From: Klebsiella aerogenes KCTC 2190
GTDB taxonomy: Bacteria > Pseudomonadota > Gammaproteobacteria > Enterobacterales > Enterobacteriaceae
Reading direction: 5' to 3'
DNA: 64,000 nucleotides
Assembly (NCBI RefSeq): GCF_000215745.1
Contig: NC_015663.1
Span: 2,728,001 to 2,792,000 of the forward strand
This document shows positions 11,138 through 21,736 of this stretch, one piece after another. Under the pieces are notes generated by a model. That model ran no database searches. It was not told the origin of the DNA and worked only from the letters and a program-made list of their open reading frames with translations. The first letter of the stretch is position 1; every line of letters starts with the position of its first letter. Position numbers and translations under genes: made by a program.

Positions 11138-11273
11138 TGTAGCTAACTTAGATCGCTGGCAGGGGTCATCGACAACTCTGTTGTAAGGGCATGACAGTCC
11201 TGATATAACTGCTGCGCGGTCGCGCCATGAAGGATTCTGGTGCGATATAAATTATAAAGAGAGGAAGAGAACA

Positions 11274-11546
11274 GTGAATAAATCTCAACTGATTGACAAA
11301 ATTGCTGCGGGTGCGGACATTTCTAAAGCTGCAGCTGGACGTGCGTTAGATGCTTTGATCGCTTCTGTTACTGAATCTCTGCAAGCTGGGGATGATGTTG
11401 CGCTGGTAGGGTTCGGTACTTTTGCTGTTAAAGAGCGTGCTGCCCGTACTGGTCGCAACCCACAAACAGGTAAAGAAATTACCATTGCTGCCGCTAAAGT
11501 ACCGGGCTTCCGTGCAGGTAAAGCGCTGAAAGACGCGGTAAACTAA
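11274..11546 (+). CDS. hupB: HU-beta, histone-like DNA-binding protein
   Basis: HU-beta is one of two subunits of the nucleoid protein HU, which bends DNA and supports replication, repair and supercoiling. The product is 90 residues, matching E. coli. It carries the DNA-binding arm signature [21 protein letters not shown]. Translation starts at GTG (11274), preceded by GAGGAAGAG; no in-frame ATG gives the conserved N-terminus [11 protein letters not shown]. The gene has its own upstream region between the lon terminator and the start codon, and its own terminator, so it is probably an independent unit. Confidence 0.98.
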   Translation: MNKSQLIDKIAAGADISKAAAGRALDALIASVTESLQAGDDVALVGFGTFAVKERAARTGRNPQTGKEITIAAAKVPGFRAGKALKDAVN

Positions 11547-11580
11547 TCGGCACTCCCGTCAGGGAATGTGACGAAGTACA

Positions 11581-11608
11581 AGGGCGCATCGCGAGATGTG
11601 CCTTTTTT
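11581..11608 (+). terminator. Intrinsic terminator of hupB
   Basis: GGCGCATC (11583-11590) pairs with GATGTGCC (11595-11602) around GCGA, followed by six T's. Confidence 0.88.
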
Positions 11609-11760
11609 ATTTGTCCAGAACGCGACTTTATGTGTGTTTATGCGCACTTGTGGGCTGACAATTGCCCCGTTTTCTTGTCAAAATACGTCCTCACGCGCGG
11701 CAGCCATCACGTGCTATGCTGCGCGAGCTAAAGTCATCTACAGCGGAGCGTTGTTACACC

Positions 11761-13635
11761 ATGATGGACAACCTACGCACGGCCGCCAACAGCGTCGTGC
11801 TCAAGATTATTTTCGGTATCATTATCGTCTCGTTCATTTTGACCGGGGTGAGTGGTTACCTGATTGGCGGCGGCAACAACTATGCCGCAAAAGTGAATGG
11901 TCAGGAGATTGGCCGCGCGCAGTTTGAAAATGCCGTTGCCAGCGAGCGTAACCGCATGCAGCAGCAGCTAGGCGATCAGTTCTCCGAGCTGGCGGCCAAC
12001 GAAAACTACATGAAGACCATGCGTCAGCAGGTGCTGAACCGTCTGATCGATGAATCGCTGCTGGATCAGTATGCCCGTGAACTGGGCCTGAGCATCAGCG
12101 ACGACCAGGTGAAACAGGCCATCTTCCAGACCCAGGCCTTCCAGTCGAACGGCAAGTTTGATAACGAGCGCTTCAGCGGCATCGTGAATCAAATGGGCAT
12201 GACCACCGATCAATACGCGCAAGCGCTGCGTAACCAACTGACGACGCAACAGCTGATCAATGCGGTAGCCGGTACCGATTTCATGCTGCCGGGCGAGTCC
12301 GACCAACTGGCGGCGCTGGTATCCCAACAGCGCGTGGTTCGTGAAGCGACTATCGACGTTAACGCGCTGGCGGCGAAACAGACCGTTAGTGATGAAGAGA
12401 TTAACGCCTTCTGGCAGCAGAACCAGGCCCGTTTTATGGCGCCAGAGCAGTTCCGCGTGAGCTACATCAAGATGGATGCCGCCAGCATGCAGGAAAACGC
12501 CTCTGACGAAGAAATCCAGTCATGGTATGACCAGCATAAAGATCAGTTCACTCAGCCGCAGCGTAATCGCTACAGCGTGATTCAGACTAAAACTGAAGCT
12601 GATGCGAAAGCGGTGCTCGCCGAACTGCAAAAAGGCGCCGATTTCGCCACGCTGGCAAAAGAGAAATCTACCGACATCATCTCTGCGCGTAACGGCGGCG
12701 ATATGGGCTGGATGGAAGAGGCCTCTACCGTGCCTGAGCTCAAAGATGCCGGCCTGAAAGACAAAGGTCAGCTTTCCGGAGTGATCAAATCTTCCGTAGG
12801 CTTCCTGGTGGCGCGCCTTGACGATGTTCAGCCGGCGCAGGTAAAACCGCTGGCCGATGTGCGTAACGACATCGCGGCTAAAGTGAAACAGGAAAAAGCG
12901 CTGGACGCGTACTACGCGCTACAGCAGAAGGTTAGCGATGCAGCCAGCAATGATAACGAATCCCTGGCGGGCGCGGCGCAGGTTGCCGGCCTGAAAGTGG
13001 TTGAGACCGGCTGGTTCGGCCGTGACAACCTGCCGGAGGAGCTGAACTTCAAGCCGGTTGCCGATGCTATCTTTAATGGCGGTCTGGTGGGTGAAAACGG
13101 CGCGCCGGGTAGTAACTCCGATATCATTACCGTTGACGGCGATCGCGCCTTTGTTCTGCGCATTAGCGAGCACAAAGCGGAAAGCGTTAAGCCGCTGGCG
13201 GAAGTGAAAGCGCAGGTGACTGATATCGTGAAGCGCAATAAAGCGGAACAGCAGGCGAAACTGGATGCTGACAAACTGTTAGCCGCCCTGAAAGCGGGCA
13301 AAGGTGATGAAGCGATGAAAGCCGCAGGGCTGAGCTTCGGTGCAGCGCAGACGCTGTCCCGTACCGGCCAGGATCCACTGAGTCAGGCTGCATTCTCTTT
13401 GCCGCTGCCGCAGAAAGATAAAGCCAGCTACGGCGTAGGCAGCGATGCTAAAGGCAACGTAGTATTGCTGGCGCTGGATGAAGTAAAAGCGGGCGCTATG
13501 CCAGAAGAGCAGAAGAAAGCGATGGTGCAGGGTATTACCCAGAATAATGCGCAAATCGCATTCGAAGCGTTGATGAGCAATCTGCGTAAAGAAGCCAAAA
13601 TCAAGCTCGGCGATATCATCGACCAGCAGCAATAA
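11761..13635 (+). CDS. ppiD: PpiD, membrane-anchored periplasmic parvulin-like chaperone
   Basis: PpiD is an inner-membrane-anchored periplasmic chaperone associated with the SecYEG translocon and involved in early folding of exported proteins. The product is 624 residues (E. coli 623). One N-terminal transmembrane segment (about residues 15-35, IIFGIIIVSFILTGVSGYL) is followed by a SurA-like chaperone region. A parvulin domain lies near residues 265-355 (RYSVIQTKTEADAKAVL ... RNGGDMGW), then a long C-terminal domain. The start ATG 11761 (MMDNLRTAAN) matches the family; an in-frame extension of 33 codons upstream would displace the signal anchor and was rejected. Confidence 0.97.
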   Translation: MMDNLRTAANSVVLKIIFGIIIVSFILTGVSGYLIGGGNNYAAKVNGQEIGRAQFENAVASERNRMQQQLGDQFSELAANENYMKTMRQQVLNRLIDESLLDQYARELGLSISDDQVKQAIFQTQAFQSNGKFDNERFSGIVNQMGMTTDQYAQALRNQLTTQQLINAVAGTDFMLPGESDQLAALVSQQRVVREATIDVNALAAKQTVSDEEINAFWQQNQARFMAPEQFRVSYIKMDAASMQENASDEEIQSWYDQHKDQFTQPQRNRYSVIQTKTEADAKAVLAELQKGADFATLAKEKSTDIISARNGGDMGWMEEASTVPELKDAGLKDKGQLSGVIKSSVGFLVARLDDVQPAQVKPLADVRNDIAAKVKQEKALDAYYALQQKVSDAASNDNESLAGAAQVAGLKVVETGWFGRDNLPEELNFKPVADAIFNGGLVGENGAPGSNSDIITVDGDRAFVLRISEHKAESVKPLAEVKAQVTDIVKRNKAEQQAKLDADKLLAALKAGKGDEAMKAAGLSFGAAQTLSRTGQDPLSQAAFSLPLPQKDKASYGVGSDAKGNVVLLALDEVKAGAMPEEQKKAMVQGITQNNAQIAFEALMSNLRKEAKIKLGDIIDQQQ

Positions 13636-13663
13636 TTTCGCGCCGCCTCGCAAAACAAGGTAA

Positions 13664-14149
<486 letters not shown>

Positions 14150-14206
14150 TTTTCGCCTGTTGGTTTGCACAGTGGCAAATCTTTGCCATGCTAAAGAGGT
14201 TACATC

Positions 14207-14223
14207 ATCTGGTGTGACCTCTT
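14207..14223 (+). promoter_or_regulatory. Candidate FadR operator before fadM
   Basis: ATCTGGTGTGACCTCTT keeps the CTGGT-N2-GACC core of the FadR operator. It lies 38 bp upstream of the fadM start, just downstream of a plausible promoter (TTGCAC at 14165). In E. coli fadM is repressed by FadR and induced by oleate, so the placement is coherent. Confidence 0.7.
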
Positions 14224-14260
14224 ACCTGATTAACAACAATAATAGTAAGGCATGTGCGCT

Positions 14261-14662
14261 ATGCAGACTCAAATTAAAGTTCGCGGTTATCACCTGGATG
14301 TTTACCAGCACGTTAACAATGCTCGTTATCTGGAGTTTCTCGAAGAGGCGCGCTGGGATGGGCTGGAGAGTAGTCCGGCGTTTCACTGGATGACCAGCCA
14401 TAACATCGCTTTTGTGGTGGTCAATATCAATATTAATTATCGTCGCCCGGCGGTACTTGGCGACGTGCTCACCGTGACCAGTAAGCTTGAGCAGTTGAAC
14501 GGCAAAAGCGGCACCCTTAGTCAGGTTGTGACCCTTAACCCTAACGGTGAAGTGGTGGCCGATGCGCTGATTACCTTTGTCTGCATTGATTTGAAAACGC
14601 AGAAGGCGCAGCCGCTGGAAGGGGAGTTGTGCGAAAAGCTCGACCAGATGAATTTACGCTAA
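14261..14662 (+). CDS. fadM: Long-chain acyl-CoA thioesterase FadM (YbaW)
   Basis: FadM is a hot-dog fold thioesterase that hydrolyses long-chain acyl-CoA intermediates that escape beta-oxidation. The product is 133 residues (E. coli 132). The 4HBT motif is visible as HLDVYQHVNNARYLEFLEEARWD, with the catalytic Asp in the DVYQHVNN segment, and the core strand is NININYRRPA. Two ATGs lie 9 bp apart. The second (14261) was chosen because GTAAGG is then about 10 bp upstream and the N-terminus MQTQIKVRGYHL matches the family. Confidence 0.95.
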   Translation: MQTQIKVRGYHLDVYQHVNNARYLEFLEEARWDGLESSPAFHWMTSHNIAFVVVNININYRRPAVLGDVLTVTSKLEQLNGKSGTLSQVVTLNPNGEVVADALITFVCIDLKTQKAQPLEGELCEKLDQMNLR

Positions 14663-14690
14663 TAACAGTCGGACCGCGGAGAGTTGCGAA

Positions 14691-14862
14691 CCCGTAGCCC
14701 GGTAAGCGAAGCGCCACCGGACTGAACTTAAGCTTCGTGCCAGTCGTTTCCCGGAGGCGGCGCCTGACGCGCCTTTTCCGGGCTACCGGCTGGTGGGACG
14801 CTGTGAATCCGTAGCCCCGGTAAGCGAAGCGCCACCGGGGAGGTCAACTTAAGCTTCGTGCC
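14691..14862. repeat. REP-like cluster with a duplicated queC-end segment
   Basis: Two direct copies of a REP-type unit (core GTAGCCCGGTAAGCGAAGCG) lie at 14694-14720 and 14811-14838. An inverted partner (CGCCTTTTCCGGGCTACCGG) sits between them. Each direct copy is followed after a few bases by the same 17-bp string AACTTAAGCTTCGTGCC (14725-14741 and 14846-14862). The second of these is the 3' end of queC, including its stop codon. The roughly 120-bp period suggests a local tandem duplication covering the REP and the gene end. Confidence 0.8.
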
Positions 14863-15559
14863 CCTGGCCCAGCCCGGTTTTTTGCTTCATTTGCGCCATC
14901 ACGCCGGCCTTATCGCCCAGATACTGATTCAAGCCGTTGGCGCGCAGGTTGCAGGCCGCACACTGGCCGCAGCCGTCGCCCTTGATGCCGTTATAGCAGG
15001 TGAGCGTTTCGCGGCGAACCAGATCCAACTGGCCCCAATAATCGGCCAGCGCCCAGGTCTCGGCTTTGTTGAGCCACATCAGCGGCGTTTCAAAGCGAAT
15101 GTCTTTCGCCATACCAAGGCTAACCGCGTGGTGCAGCGCTTTAACAAATTCGTCGCGGCAGTCCGGGTAACCGGAGAAGTCGGTCTCGCAAACGCCGGTA
15201 ATAATCGCTTCGGCCTTAACCTGATAGGCGTAGATCGCCGTCAGGGTTAAAAACAGAATATTGCGACCTGGAACGAAGGTATTCGGAATACCATCGGCAT
15301 CCGGCTCGTAATCCGGTACCGGAATGCTATCGCGGGTCAGGCTGCTCACCGCCAGTTCGTTAAGCAGCGTAACGTCCAGCACTTTGTGCGCCACCGCGCC
15401 CAGTTTTAGCGCCAGCTCGCGAGCCACGTCAATCTCGGCGCGGTGGCGTTGGCCATAATCAAAAGTGACGCAATGCACTTCATCATACTGTTCCAGTGCC
15501 TGCACCAGGCAGGTTGTTGAGTCTTGTCCTCCGCTGAAGACAACTACGGCGCGTTTCAT
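14849..15559 (-). CDS. queC: 7-cyano-7-deazaguanine (preQ0) synthase
   Basis: QueC converts 7-carboxy-7-deazaguanine, ammonia and ATP to preQ0 in the queuosine tRNA-modification pathway. The product is 236 residues. The PP-loop ATPase motif SGGQDS is at residues 9-14, and zinc-binding Cys residues lie in the C-terminal [19 protein letters not shown] region. E. coli QueC is 231 residues and ends at KQKTGL plus one residue. Here the frame continues GQGHEA, and that extension runs into a segment also present, duplicated, in the neighbouring REP cluster. The start ATG 15559 ([11 protein letters not shown]) matches the family. Confidence 0.95.
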   Translation of the reverse strand: MKRAVVVFSGGQDSTTCLVQALEQYDEVHCVTFDYGQRHRAEIDVARELALKLGAVAHKVLDVTLLNELAVSSLTRDSIPVPDYEPDADGIPNTFVPGRNILFLTLTAIYAYQVKAEAIITGVCETDFSGYPDCRDEFVKALHHAVSLGMAKDIRFETPLMWLNKAETWALADYWGQLDLVRRETLTCYNGIKGDGCGQCAACNLRANGLNQYLGDKAGVMAQMKQKTGLGQGHEA

Positions 15560-15625
15560 AGCAATTCCTGACTAAATAAGTGAAAGCGTTATGGTACCGT
15601 CAGACGCTCGCGGCGACCAGCTCTC

Positions 15626-17326
15626 TCACGCCGATGATGCCGGTAGCCAGGCGCTGGCAAAGTCGAACCACCCTCTGGCATTAAGGCGCAGGCCATTAAC
15701 CCCCGGCGGCGCGCTGATGCGGTAATTGTATTTGAATAACGGCGTCATGATGGCGTCATCCATCAGCGTATTGAAGACGTTGCGCAGGGCATCGTTGCGG
15801 CTACGCGCTTCGGGCTGCGCCTGCACGGCATCTAACGTTGCCTGGAGGTGCGCATATTGCGCCCCGGTCAGCAAATGGGGCCATAGCGTATCGCAGCGCA
15901 GCCACTGCTCAAGGGTATATTCCGGCGCTTCGCCAATCAGTCGGTCGCCCATCATCATATCGGCCTGCGCCAGATACCGGCAGCCGTCCCAATTTTTGGC
16001 GTCGTGAAAAATGAGCGTCAGTTCGCAGCCGAGAGTGGCGAGGCGCAGTTTCAGTTGCTCAGCCATTGTGTGTAATTCGACCGGCAAATGATAGAGCAGG
16101 GTGAGTTGGGGCGGCAACGGCACCTCATGGTTTTCCGGGCCCTGGGGAATGGACCAGCCCGGTAGCACTTCATGGCTCGGCGTAATCAGATCTTCATCCA
16201 GCGGTAGCGTTTCCAGCAACGACGAGCGGTGGATAATCGAAATCAGCCGCTGGGCCTGCGCTTTACTGAGACGTGGACTCTGACGCAGGGTCAAATAGCA
16301 GAAGCCGAGGCTGATGCTATTGCTCACCTGGCGCAAATTATTGAGCTCTTCGGGATCGCCGATGGTGATCTGTACTGGATGGCGACAGCTGGTGCCGAGA
16401 TCGCTTTCGAATAGCTGCGGCGTGATCCAATATTCTACCGCCTGGATCAGCGGATGCTGTAAATGGTAGCGGGGATGGTTCTCCAGCCGGACCAGATCCG
16501 GGCCAAAAAGCTTTATTCGGAACGGACCGCTACCGAGCGCCGGATCATCAGGATGCGCCAGCACGCTGCAATAGCTGGCTAAACGGAACGGTAGCCAGTA
16601 GTCCGGGCGATGCAGCGTAATCGTCAAACATTGGGCGTGGGTGACATCGATACGGCTGATGCTGGCAAAGAGGGTGCGGAGAGCCGGGAGTTCCAGGAGC
16701 AACAGTAGTCTTTGCTGCAGCTGTGAGGTTTTCACGGTATCGCCGTTATGCCAACACAGGGTAGAGCGGATATAAAAGTGCCAGCGCAGCCCATCGGGTG
16801 ATACCTGCCAGTGGTGTGCCAGATCGCCCACCGGCGTATTGTCGCTATCGTCGAAACGCGTCAGGCCGGAATAGATCTGCCCGGCCAAATGTTGTTCCGC
16901 ACGACCGGGCAGAAAGCCGGGGCGCAGCGGTTCCAGTGGACGGTAGTAAGGTATACGCAGCGTCGGGGTATTGTTTTGCCACTGGCCGCCGAGGAAGGGG
17001 TGCAACAACGCTTTCAGCTCAACCGGCGCCAGCTGCGCCAGCTCCAGCGCGTTTTGTTGCTGACCCTTATTCAGCGCCTGTTCCATCATCTCGTTACGCA
17101 AACTTTCCGGGGTTTTGTAAAAACAGAGCATTCCGCGCTTGCCGCGCCCGGAGCTGGCCTGCCAGCTTAACCAGCCGGCCTCCTGAGCCTGGCGCAACAG
17201 CGTACGGATATGACGCTCGCTACAAAAGCAGCGTTCAGCCAGCTCGCCAACGGTCACCTGCTGCGGAGCGCCGGACGACGGCTGCCAAAGGCGCTGGTAC
17301 TGATTTAAACGATTTAATAATCTCAT
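15626..17326 (-). CDS. ybaE: SgrR-like transcriptional regulator YbaE
   Basis: A 566-residue protein of the SgrR family, the same length as E. coli YbaE. The N-terminal winged-helix DNA-binding domain (about residues 1-95, with LAERCFCSERHIRTLLRQAQEAGW) is joined to a periplasmic-binding-protein-like SBP_bac_5 domain (TLRIPYYRPLEPLRPG onward). SgrR senses sugar-phosphate stress in E. coli; the ligand of YbaE is not known. No signal peptide is present, so it is cytoplasmic. It lies 66 bp upstream of queC on the same strand and is divergent from cof, as in E. coli. Confidence 0.93.
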   Translation of the reverse strand: MRLLNRLNQYQRLWQPSSGAPQQVTVGELAERCFCSERHIRTLLRQAQEAGWLSWQASSGRGKRGMLCFYKTPESLRNEMMEQALNKGQQQNALELAQLAPVELKALLHPFLGGQWQNNTPTLRIPYYRPLEPLRPGFLPGRAEQHLAGQIYSGLTRFDDSDNTPVGDLAHHWQVSPDGLRWHFYIRSTLCWHNGDTVKTSQLQQRLLLLLELPALRTLFASISRIDVTHAQCLTITLHRPDYWLPFRLASYCSVLAHPDDPALGSGPFRIKLFGPDLVRLENHPRYHLQHPLIQAVEYWITPQLFESDLGTSCRHPVQITIGDPEELNNLRQVSNSISLGFCYLTLRQSPRLSKAQAQRLISIIHRSSLLETLPLDEDLITPSHEVLPGWSIPQGPENHEVPLPPQLTLLYHLPVELHTMAEQLKLRLATLGCELTLIFHDAKNWDGCRYLAQADMMMGDRLIGEAPEYTLEQWLRCDTLWPHLLTGAQYAHLQATLDAVQAQPEARSRNDALRNVFNTLMDDAIMTPLFKYNYRISAPPGVNGLRLNARGWFDFASAWLPASSA

Positions 17327-17433
17327 TTGCCGAAAACCCGGAACAATAAAAAATATCTATTCACTATTACTTCCGTATATCTCAGGCGATACTGCAACAC
17401 AAGCGAAACCCATCACACATCGGGGAAAATACC

Positions 17434-18252
17434 ATGGCAAAACTGGCGGCATTTGATATGGACGGCACCCTGCTGATGCCGGACCATCGTCTCGGAGAAC
17501 AGACTCTGACGGCGCTGAGACGGCTGCGTGAACGCGATATCGCCCTGACCTTTGCCACCGGTCGCCATGCTCTGGAAATGCACCATGTGATCGGCGAGTT
17601 TTCCCTTGATGCTTTTCTGATTACCGGTAACGGCACGCGCATCCATTCACTGGAAGGTGAAGAGCTGTATCGCCAGGATCTGAATCCGGAAGTGGCGGAA
17701 GAGGTGCTGCACAGCGTGTGGGATACTCAGGCGAGTATGCACGTTTTCAATGATGGCGGCTGGTTTACCGGCCAGGCAAGGCCGGAACTGCTCCGGGCTC
17801 ACGCCTTCAGCGGCTTTCATTATCAACTGCGCGATCCGAAACGGATGCCGGCGCATCACGTCACCAAGATCTGTTTCTGCGGCGATCATGACGATCTGCG
17901 CCGCCTGCGGATCCAGCTAAATGACGTGCTAGGCGATCGCGCGTTTCTTTGTTTCTCGGCGATGGATTGTCTGGAGGTACTGCCGGTCGGCTGTAATAAA
18001 GGAGCCGCGCTGGCGGTGCTGAGCCAGCACTTAGGTTTCACTTTGCAGGACTGTATGGCATTTGGTGATGCAATGAACGATCGCGAGATGCTTGGTAGCG
18101 TAGGGCGAGGCTTCATTATGGGCAACGCGATGCCGCAGCTCAAAGCTGAACTGCCGCATCTACCGATCATCGGAGACTGCCGTCATCAGGCTGTTTCCCA
18201 TTTCTTAACACATTGGCTGGATAATCCTGATCTTCCTTATTCCCCCGAATAG
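17434..18252 (+). CDS. cof: HAD phosphatase Cof (HMP-PP phosphatase)
   Basis: Cof is a HAD-superfamily type IIB phosphatase. E. coli Cof acts on the thiamine intermediate HMP-pyrophosphate and on several sugar phosphates. The product is 272 residues, as in E. coli. Motif I is FDMDGTL, with nucleophile Asp8 and Asp10. Motif II is in TFATGRH, and the C-terminal metal-binding motif is [12 protein letters not shown]. The start ATG 17434 ([11 protein letters not shown]) follows GGGGAAAATACC. It is ended by a strong convergent terminator shared with the next gene. Confidence 0.95.
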   Translation: MAKLAAFDMDGTLLMPDHRLGEQTLTALRRLRERDIALTFATGRHALEMHHVIGEFSLDAFLITGNGTRIHSLEGEELYRQDLNPEVAEEVLHSVWDTQASMHVFNDGGWFTGQARPELLRAHAFSGFHYQLRDPKRMPAHHVTKICFCGDHDDLRRLRIQLNDVLGDRAFLCFSAMDCLEVLPVGCNKGAALAVLSQHLGFTLQDCMAFGDAMNDREMLGSVGRGFIMGNAMPQLKAELPHLPIIGDCRHQAVSHFLTHWLDNPDLPYSPE

Positions 18253-18267
18253 AGAGACCCTACCAGC

Positions 18268-18299
18268 AAGCCGGATAGCGTTCTATCCGGCTTTTTTTA
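18268..18299 (+). terminator. Intrinsic terminator of cof
   Basis: AAGCCGGATAG pairs perfectly with CTATCCGGCTT around CGTT, followed by TTTTT. The stem lies in the 44-bp convergent gap with the next gene. The minus-strand side lacks a T-run, so it mainly serves cof. Confidence 0.9.
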
Positions 18300-19349
18300 T
18301 TGTGCGCCGCTTAGTTGCATAATCTGCTCCTGCCACGGGGTAATATCGCCGATATTTGCCGCGACCCACTGCGGGTTGTAATAGCTTTCGAGATAACGTT
18401 CGCCGCTGTCGCACAACAGGGTGACGATGGAACCCTGGCGTCCTTCATCGCGCATGCGCGTGGCCAGTTGCAGCACGCCCCACATATTGGTACCGGTGGA
18501 GGCGCCGACTTTTCTTCCAAGCTGCGTTTCCAGCCACAGGGCGGTAGCGATGCTGGCGGCATCCGGAACGCGCAGCATCTCATCGACGACGTCAGGAATA
18601 AACGATGGCTCGACGCGCGGACGGCCAATCCCTTCGATCTTGCTGCCGACCGGGCTGCGCAGGCTGGCGTCGCGGCTTTGCCAGTAATCGAGGAACACCG
18701 AATTCTGCGGGTCGACGACCATCAGTTGCGTCTCGTAACCCTGGCAGCGAATATAGCGGCCGATGGTTGCAGAAGTACCGCCGGTACCCGCGCTCATGAC
18801 GATCCACGACGGCTGTGGATACGGCTCGTGGGTCATCTGGCGGAAAATGCTGTCGGCGATATTGTTATTGCCGCGCCAGTCGGTGGCGCGCTCGGCGAAG
18901 GTGAACTGATCCATATAGTGGCCATTCAACTCGCGCGCCAGCATTTCGGAAGCAGCATAGATTTCGCAGGCGTTGTCGACGAAATGACAGCGTCCGCCAT
19001 AAAATTCAATCTGTTCGATTTTACGTTTCGCCGTGCAGGAGGGCATCACGGCAATAAACGGCAGGCCCAGCAGGCGAGCAAAATAGGCTTCTGAGACCGC
19101 CGTCGAACCCGAAGACGATTCGATAATCGTGGTGCCTTCTTTGATCCATCCGTTGCACAGGCCATAGAGAAACAGCGAGCGCGCCAGTCGGTGCTTAAGG
19201 CTACCGGTTGGATGCGTACTCTCATCTTTCAGATAAATAGGGATCCCCGGAAAACCAGGCAACGCCAGGCGGATCAGGTGCGTATCGGCGGAACGCTGAT
19301 AGTCGGCGTTAATTTCACTAATGGCATGTTTTACCCAGGCGCTGTTCAT
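18297..19349 (-). CDS. Fold-type II PLP enzyme, probable L-cysteine desulfhydrase (Cds1-like)
   Basis: A 350-residue cysteine synthase-family protein. The PLP-binding lysine is Lys52 in [14 protein letters not shown]. Phosphate-binding loops are visible as [19 protein letters not shown] and [14 protein letters not shown]. The overall sequence recalls mycobacterial Cds1 more than CysK or CysM, so cleavage of L-cysteine to pyruvate, ammonia and sulfide is the best guess, not a proven activity. It is transcribed divergently from decR, a cysteine-responsive regulator, across a 115-bp gap. E. coli K-12 lacks this gene here. A cysteine or cystathionine synthase role is the main alternative. Confidence 0.8.
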   Translation of the reverse strand: MNSAWVKHAISEINADYQRSADTHLIRLALPGFPGIPIYLKDESTHPTGSLKHRLARSLFLYGLCNGWIKEGTTIIESSSGSTAVSEAYFARLLGLPFIAVMPSCTAKRKIEQIEFYGGRCHFVDNACEIYAASEMLARELNGHYMDQFTFAERATDWRGNNNIADSIFRQMTHEPYPQPSWIVMSAGTGGTSATIGRYIRCQGYETQLMVVDPQNSVFLDYWQSRDASLRSPVGSKIEGIGRPRVEPSFIPDVVDEMLRVPDAASIATALWLETQLGRKVGASTGTNMWGVLQLATRMRDEGRQGSIVTLLCDSGERYLESYYNPQWVAANIGDITPWQEQIMQLSGAQ

Positions 19350-19464
19350 CTCGGATTCCTGTTTGTCATTTTGTGCCCAGCTTAGCGGATTGTGCGGGAA
19401 AAATTGTTGCTATTTGGCCTTTCAATTACAATTACGGGAGTAAATTATTCTCTCTGGTGGCCTT

Positions 19465-19923
19465 ATGTTAGATAAAATTGACCGTAAGCTGCTCTCATTG
19501 CTGCAAACTGACTGCACCCTCTCTTTGCAGGCGCTGGCGGATGCCGTTAATCTGACCACCACGCCCTGCTGGAAACGGCTCAAGCGTCTTGAGGACGAAG
19601 GCATCCTGCGCGAGCGCGTGGCCATCCTGGATGCGGAAAAGCTGGGGCTCGGATTAACCGCCTTTGTGTTGATAAAAACCCAGCACCACAGCAGTGACTG
19701 GTACTGCCGTTTTGTCAGCGAAGTGTCGCAAATGGCGGAAGTGCTGGGTTTCTGGCGTATGGCCGGCGAGTACGACTACCTGCTACGGGTACAGGTCGCG
19801 GATATGAAGCGCTATGACGACTTTTATAAACGTCTGGTGAACAGCGTGCCGGGGCTGTCGGATGTCACTTCGAGTTTTGCCATGGAACAGATAAAATACA
19901 CCACGGCCTTGCCTATTGATTAA
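19465..19923 (+). CDS. decR: Lrp/AsnC-family cysteine-responsive regulator DecR
   Basis: DecR (formerly YbaO) is an Lrp/AsnC-type regulator that in E. coli activates cysteine detoxification genes in response to cysteine. The product is 152 residues, as in E. coli. The N-terminal helix-turn-helix ([28 protein letters not shown]) precedes the C-terminal ligand-sensing RAM domain ([24 protein letters not shown]). Here it is divergent from the Cds1-like gene, its most likely local target. The gap contains AATTG and CAATT half sites in inverted orientation that could be a binding site, but this is weak. Confidence 0.94.
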   Translation: MLDKIDRKLLSLLQTDCTLSLQALADAVNLTTTPCWKRLKRLEDEGILRERVAILDAEKLGLGLTAFVLIKTQHHSSDWYCRFVSEVSQMAEVLGFWRMAGEYDYLLRVQVADMKRYDDFYKRLVNSVPGLSDVTSSFAMEQIKYTTALPID

Positions 19924-19966
19924 CGGCTTTTTGCCGCCACGAATTATACATTCAGGATTTTACCGT

Positions 19967-21736
19967 TTGCGATTATTTGCTCAACTTAGCTGGTACTTTC
20001 GCCGGGAGTGGCGCCGCTATCTCGGCGCCGTCGCTCTGCTTGCCGTTATTGCCGTACTCCAGCTAATCCCGCCGAAAGTAGTGGGGATTGTGGTCGATGG
20101 CGTGACTAAAGAACATTACACCGTAGAGCAGGTGTGGATGTGGATCGGCGCGCTGGTGGTTATCGCGGTGATGATTTATCTGCTGCGCTATGTCTGGCGC
20201 GTGCTGCTCTTCGGCGCCTCTTATCAACTGGCCGTTGAACTGCGTGAAGACTTCTACCGTCAGCTCAGCCGCCAGCATCCGGCCTTCTATCTGCGTCACC
20301 GTACCGGCGATCTTATTGCCCGCGCGACCAACGATGTTGACCGCGTCGTCTTCGCCGCCGGCGAGGGTGTCCTGACGCTGGTGGATTCATTGGTGATGGG
20401 TTGTGCGGTACTGATTGTGATGTCGACGCAAATCAGCTGGCAGTTAACGCTGCTGGCGCTGGTGCCGATGCCGTTTATGGCGCTGGCGATCAAGCGTAAT
20501 GGCGATGCCCTGCATGAGCGTTTCCGCGTGGCGCAGGCGGCTTTTTCCAGCCTCAACGATCGCACACAGGAAAGCCTGACCAGCATACGGATGATTAAAG
20601 CGTTCGGCCTTGAGGATCGCCAGTCGGCGCAGTTTGCCGACGATGCGGCGGATACCGGGGCGAAGAACATGCGGGTTGCGCGTATCGATGCCCGCTTCGA
20701 CCCGACAATCTATATTGCCATTGGCGCGGCCAACCTGCTGGCAATCGGCGGCGGCAGCTGGCTGGTGTTGCAGGGCGAGCTGACCCTTGGTCAGTTAACC
20801 AGTTTTGTCATGTATCTCGGCCTGATGATTTGGCCAATGCTGGCGCTGGCGTGGATGTTTAACATCGTTGAGCGCGGTAGCGCCGCCTATGGACGTATTC
20901 GTTCGATGCTGGAAGAAGCGCCGGTGGTCAACGATGGTAGCGAAACGGTGCCGGAGGGGCGCGGGGCACTTAACGTGGCGGTGCGCGAATTTATCTATCC
21001 GCAGGCGACGAAACCGTCGCTGGAGAAGGTTAACTTCACCCTGCAGCCGGGGCAAATGCTCGGTATCTGCGGCCCGACGGGAGCCGGGAAAAGCACCATA
21101 CTTTCCCTTATTCAGCGCCATTTTGATGTTACCGAGGGGGATATCCGTTTCCATGATATTCCGCTGTCTCGCCTGCAGCTTGATAGCTGGCGCGGGCGGC
21201 TGGCGGTGGTCAATCAAACCCCATTCCTGTTCTCCGATACCGTGGCCAATAACATTGCGTTGGGTAAACCGGACGCGACCCGGGAACAAATCGAACATGT
21301 CGCGCGGCTGGCCAGCGTTCATGATGATATTCTGCGCTTGCCGCAGGGCTATGAAACGGAAGTCGGCGAGCGCGGCGTCATGCTCTCAGGCGGTCAGAAA
21401 CAACGTATTTCTATTGCCCGAGCGCTGCTGCTGGAGGCGGAAATCCTGATCCTTGATGACGCGCTGTCGGCGGTTGATGGGCGGACGGAGCATGATATTT
21501 TGCATAACCTGCGGCAGTGGGGGGAAGGGCGGACGGTGATTATCAGCGCCCACCGCCTTTCAGCATTAACCGAAGCCAGTGAAATTTTGGTTCTGCAACA
21601 CGGCCATATTGCTCAGCGCGGACGCCATGAGCAGCTTGCCGCCCAGTCGGGATGGTATCGCGATATGTACCGCTATCAGCAACTGGAAGCGGCGCTCGAT
21701 GATGCGCCGCAGGATGAGGAGGCGACAGATGCGTAA
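19967..21736 (+). CDS. mdlA: ABC exporter half-transporter MdlA
   Basis: A multidrug-resistance-like ABC half transporter with fused membrane and nucleotide-binding domains, 589 residues (E. coli 590). The N-terminal six-helix domain is followed by Walker [13 protein letters not shown] signature LSGGQKQ and Walker [14 protein letters not shown]. The likely start is TTG at 19967, with AGGA 9 bp upstream and N-terminus (M)[14 protein letters not shown], as in E. coli. An earlier TTG at 19916 overlaps decR and lacks a ribosome site. It overlaps mdlB and probably forms a heterodimer with it. The substrate is not established. Confidence 0.93.
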   Translation: MRLFAQLSWYFRREWRRYLGAVALLAVIAVLQLIPPKVVGIVVDGVTKEHYTVEQVWMWIGALVVIAVMIYLLRYVWRVLLFGASYQLAVELREDFYRQLSRQHPAFYLRHRTGDLIARATNDVDRVVFAAGEGVLTLVDSLVMGCAVLIVMSTQISWQLTLLALVPMPFMALAIKRNGDALHERFRVAQAAFSSLNDRTQESLTSIRMIKAFGLEDRQSAQFADDAADTGAKNMRVARIDARFDPTIYIAIGAANLLAIGGGSWLVLQGELTLGQLTSFVMYLGLMIWPMLALAWMFNIVERGSAAYGRIRSMLEEAPVVNDGSETVPEGRGALNVAVREFIYPQATKPSLEKVNFTLQPGQMLGICGPTGAGKSTILSLIQRHFDVTEGDIRFHDIPLSRLQLDSWRGRLAVVNQTPFLFSDTVANNIALGKPDATREQIEHVARLASVHDDILRLPQGYETEVGERGVMLSGGQKQRISIARALLLEAEILILDDALSAVDGRTEHDILHNLRQWGEGRTVIISAHRLSALTEASEILVLQHGHIAQRGRHEQLAAQSGWYRDMYRYQQLEAALDDAPQDEEATDA

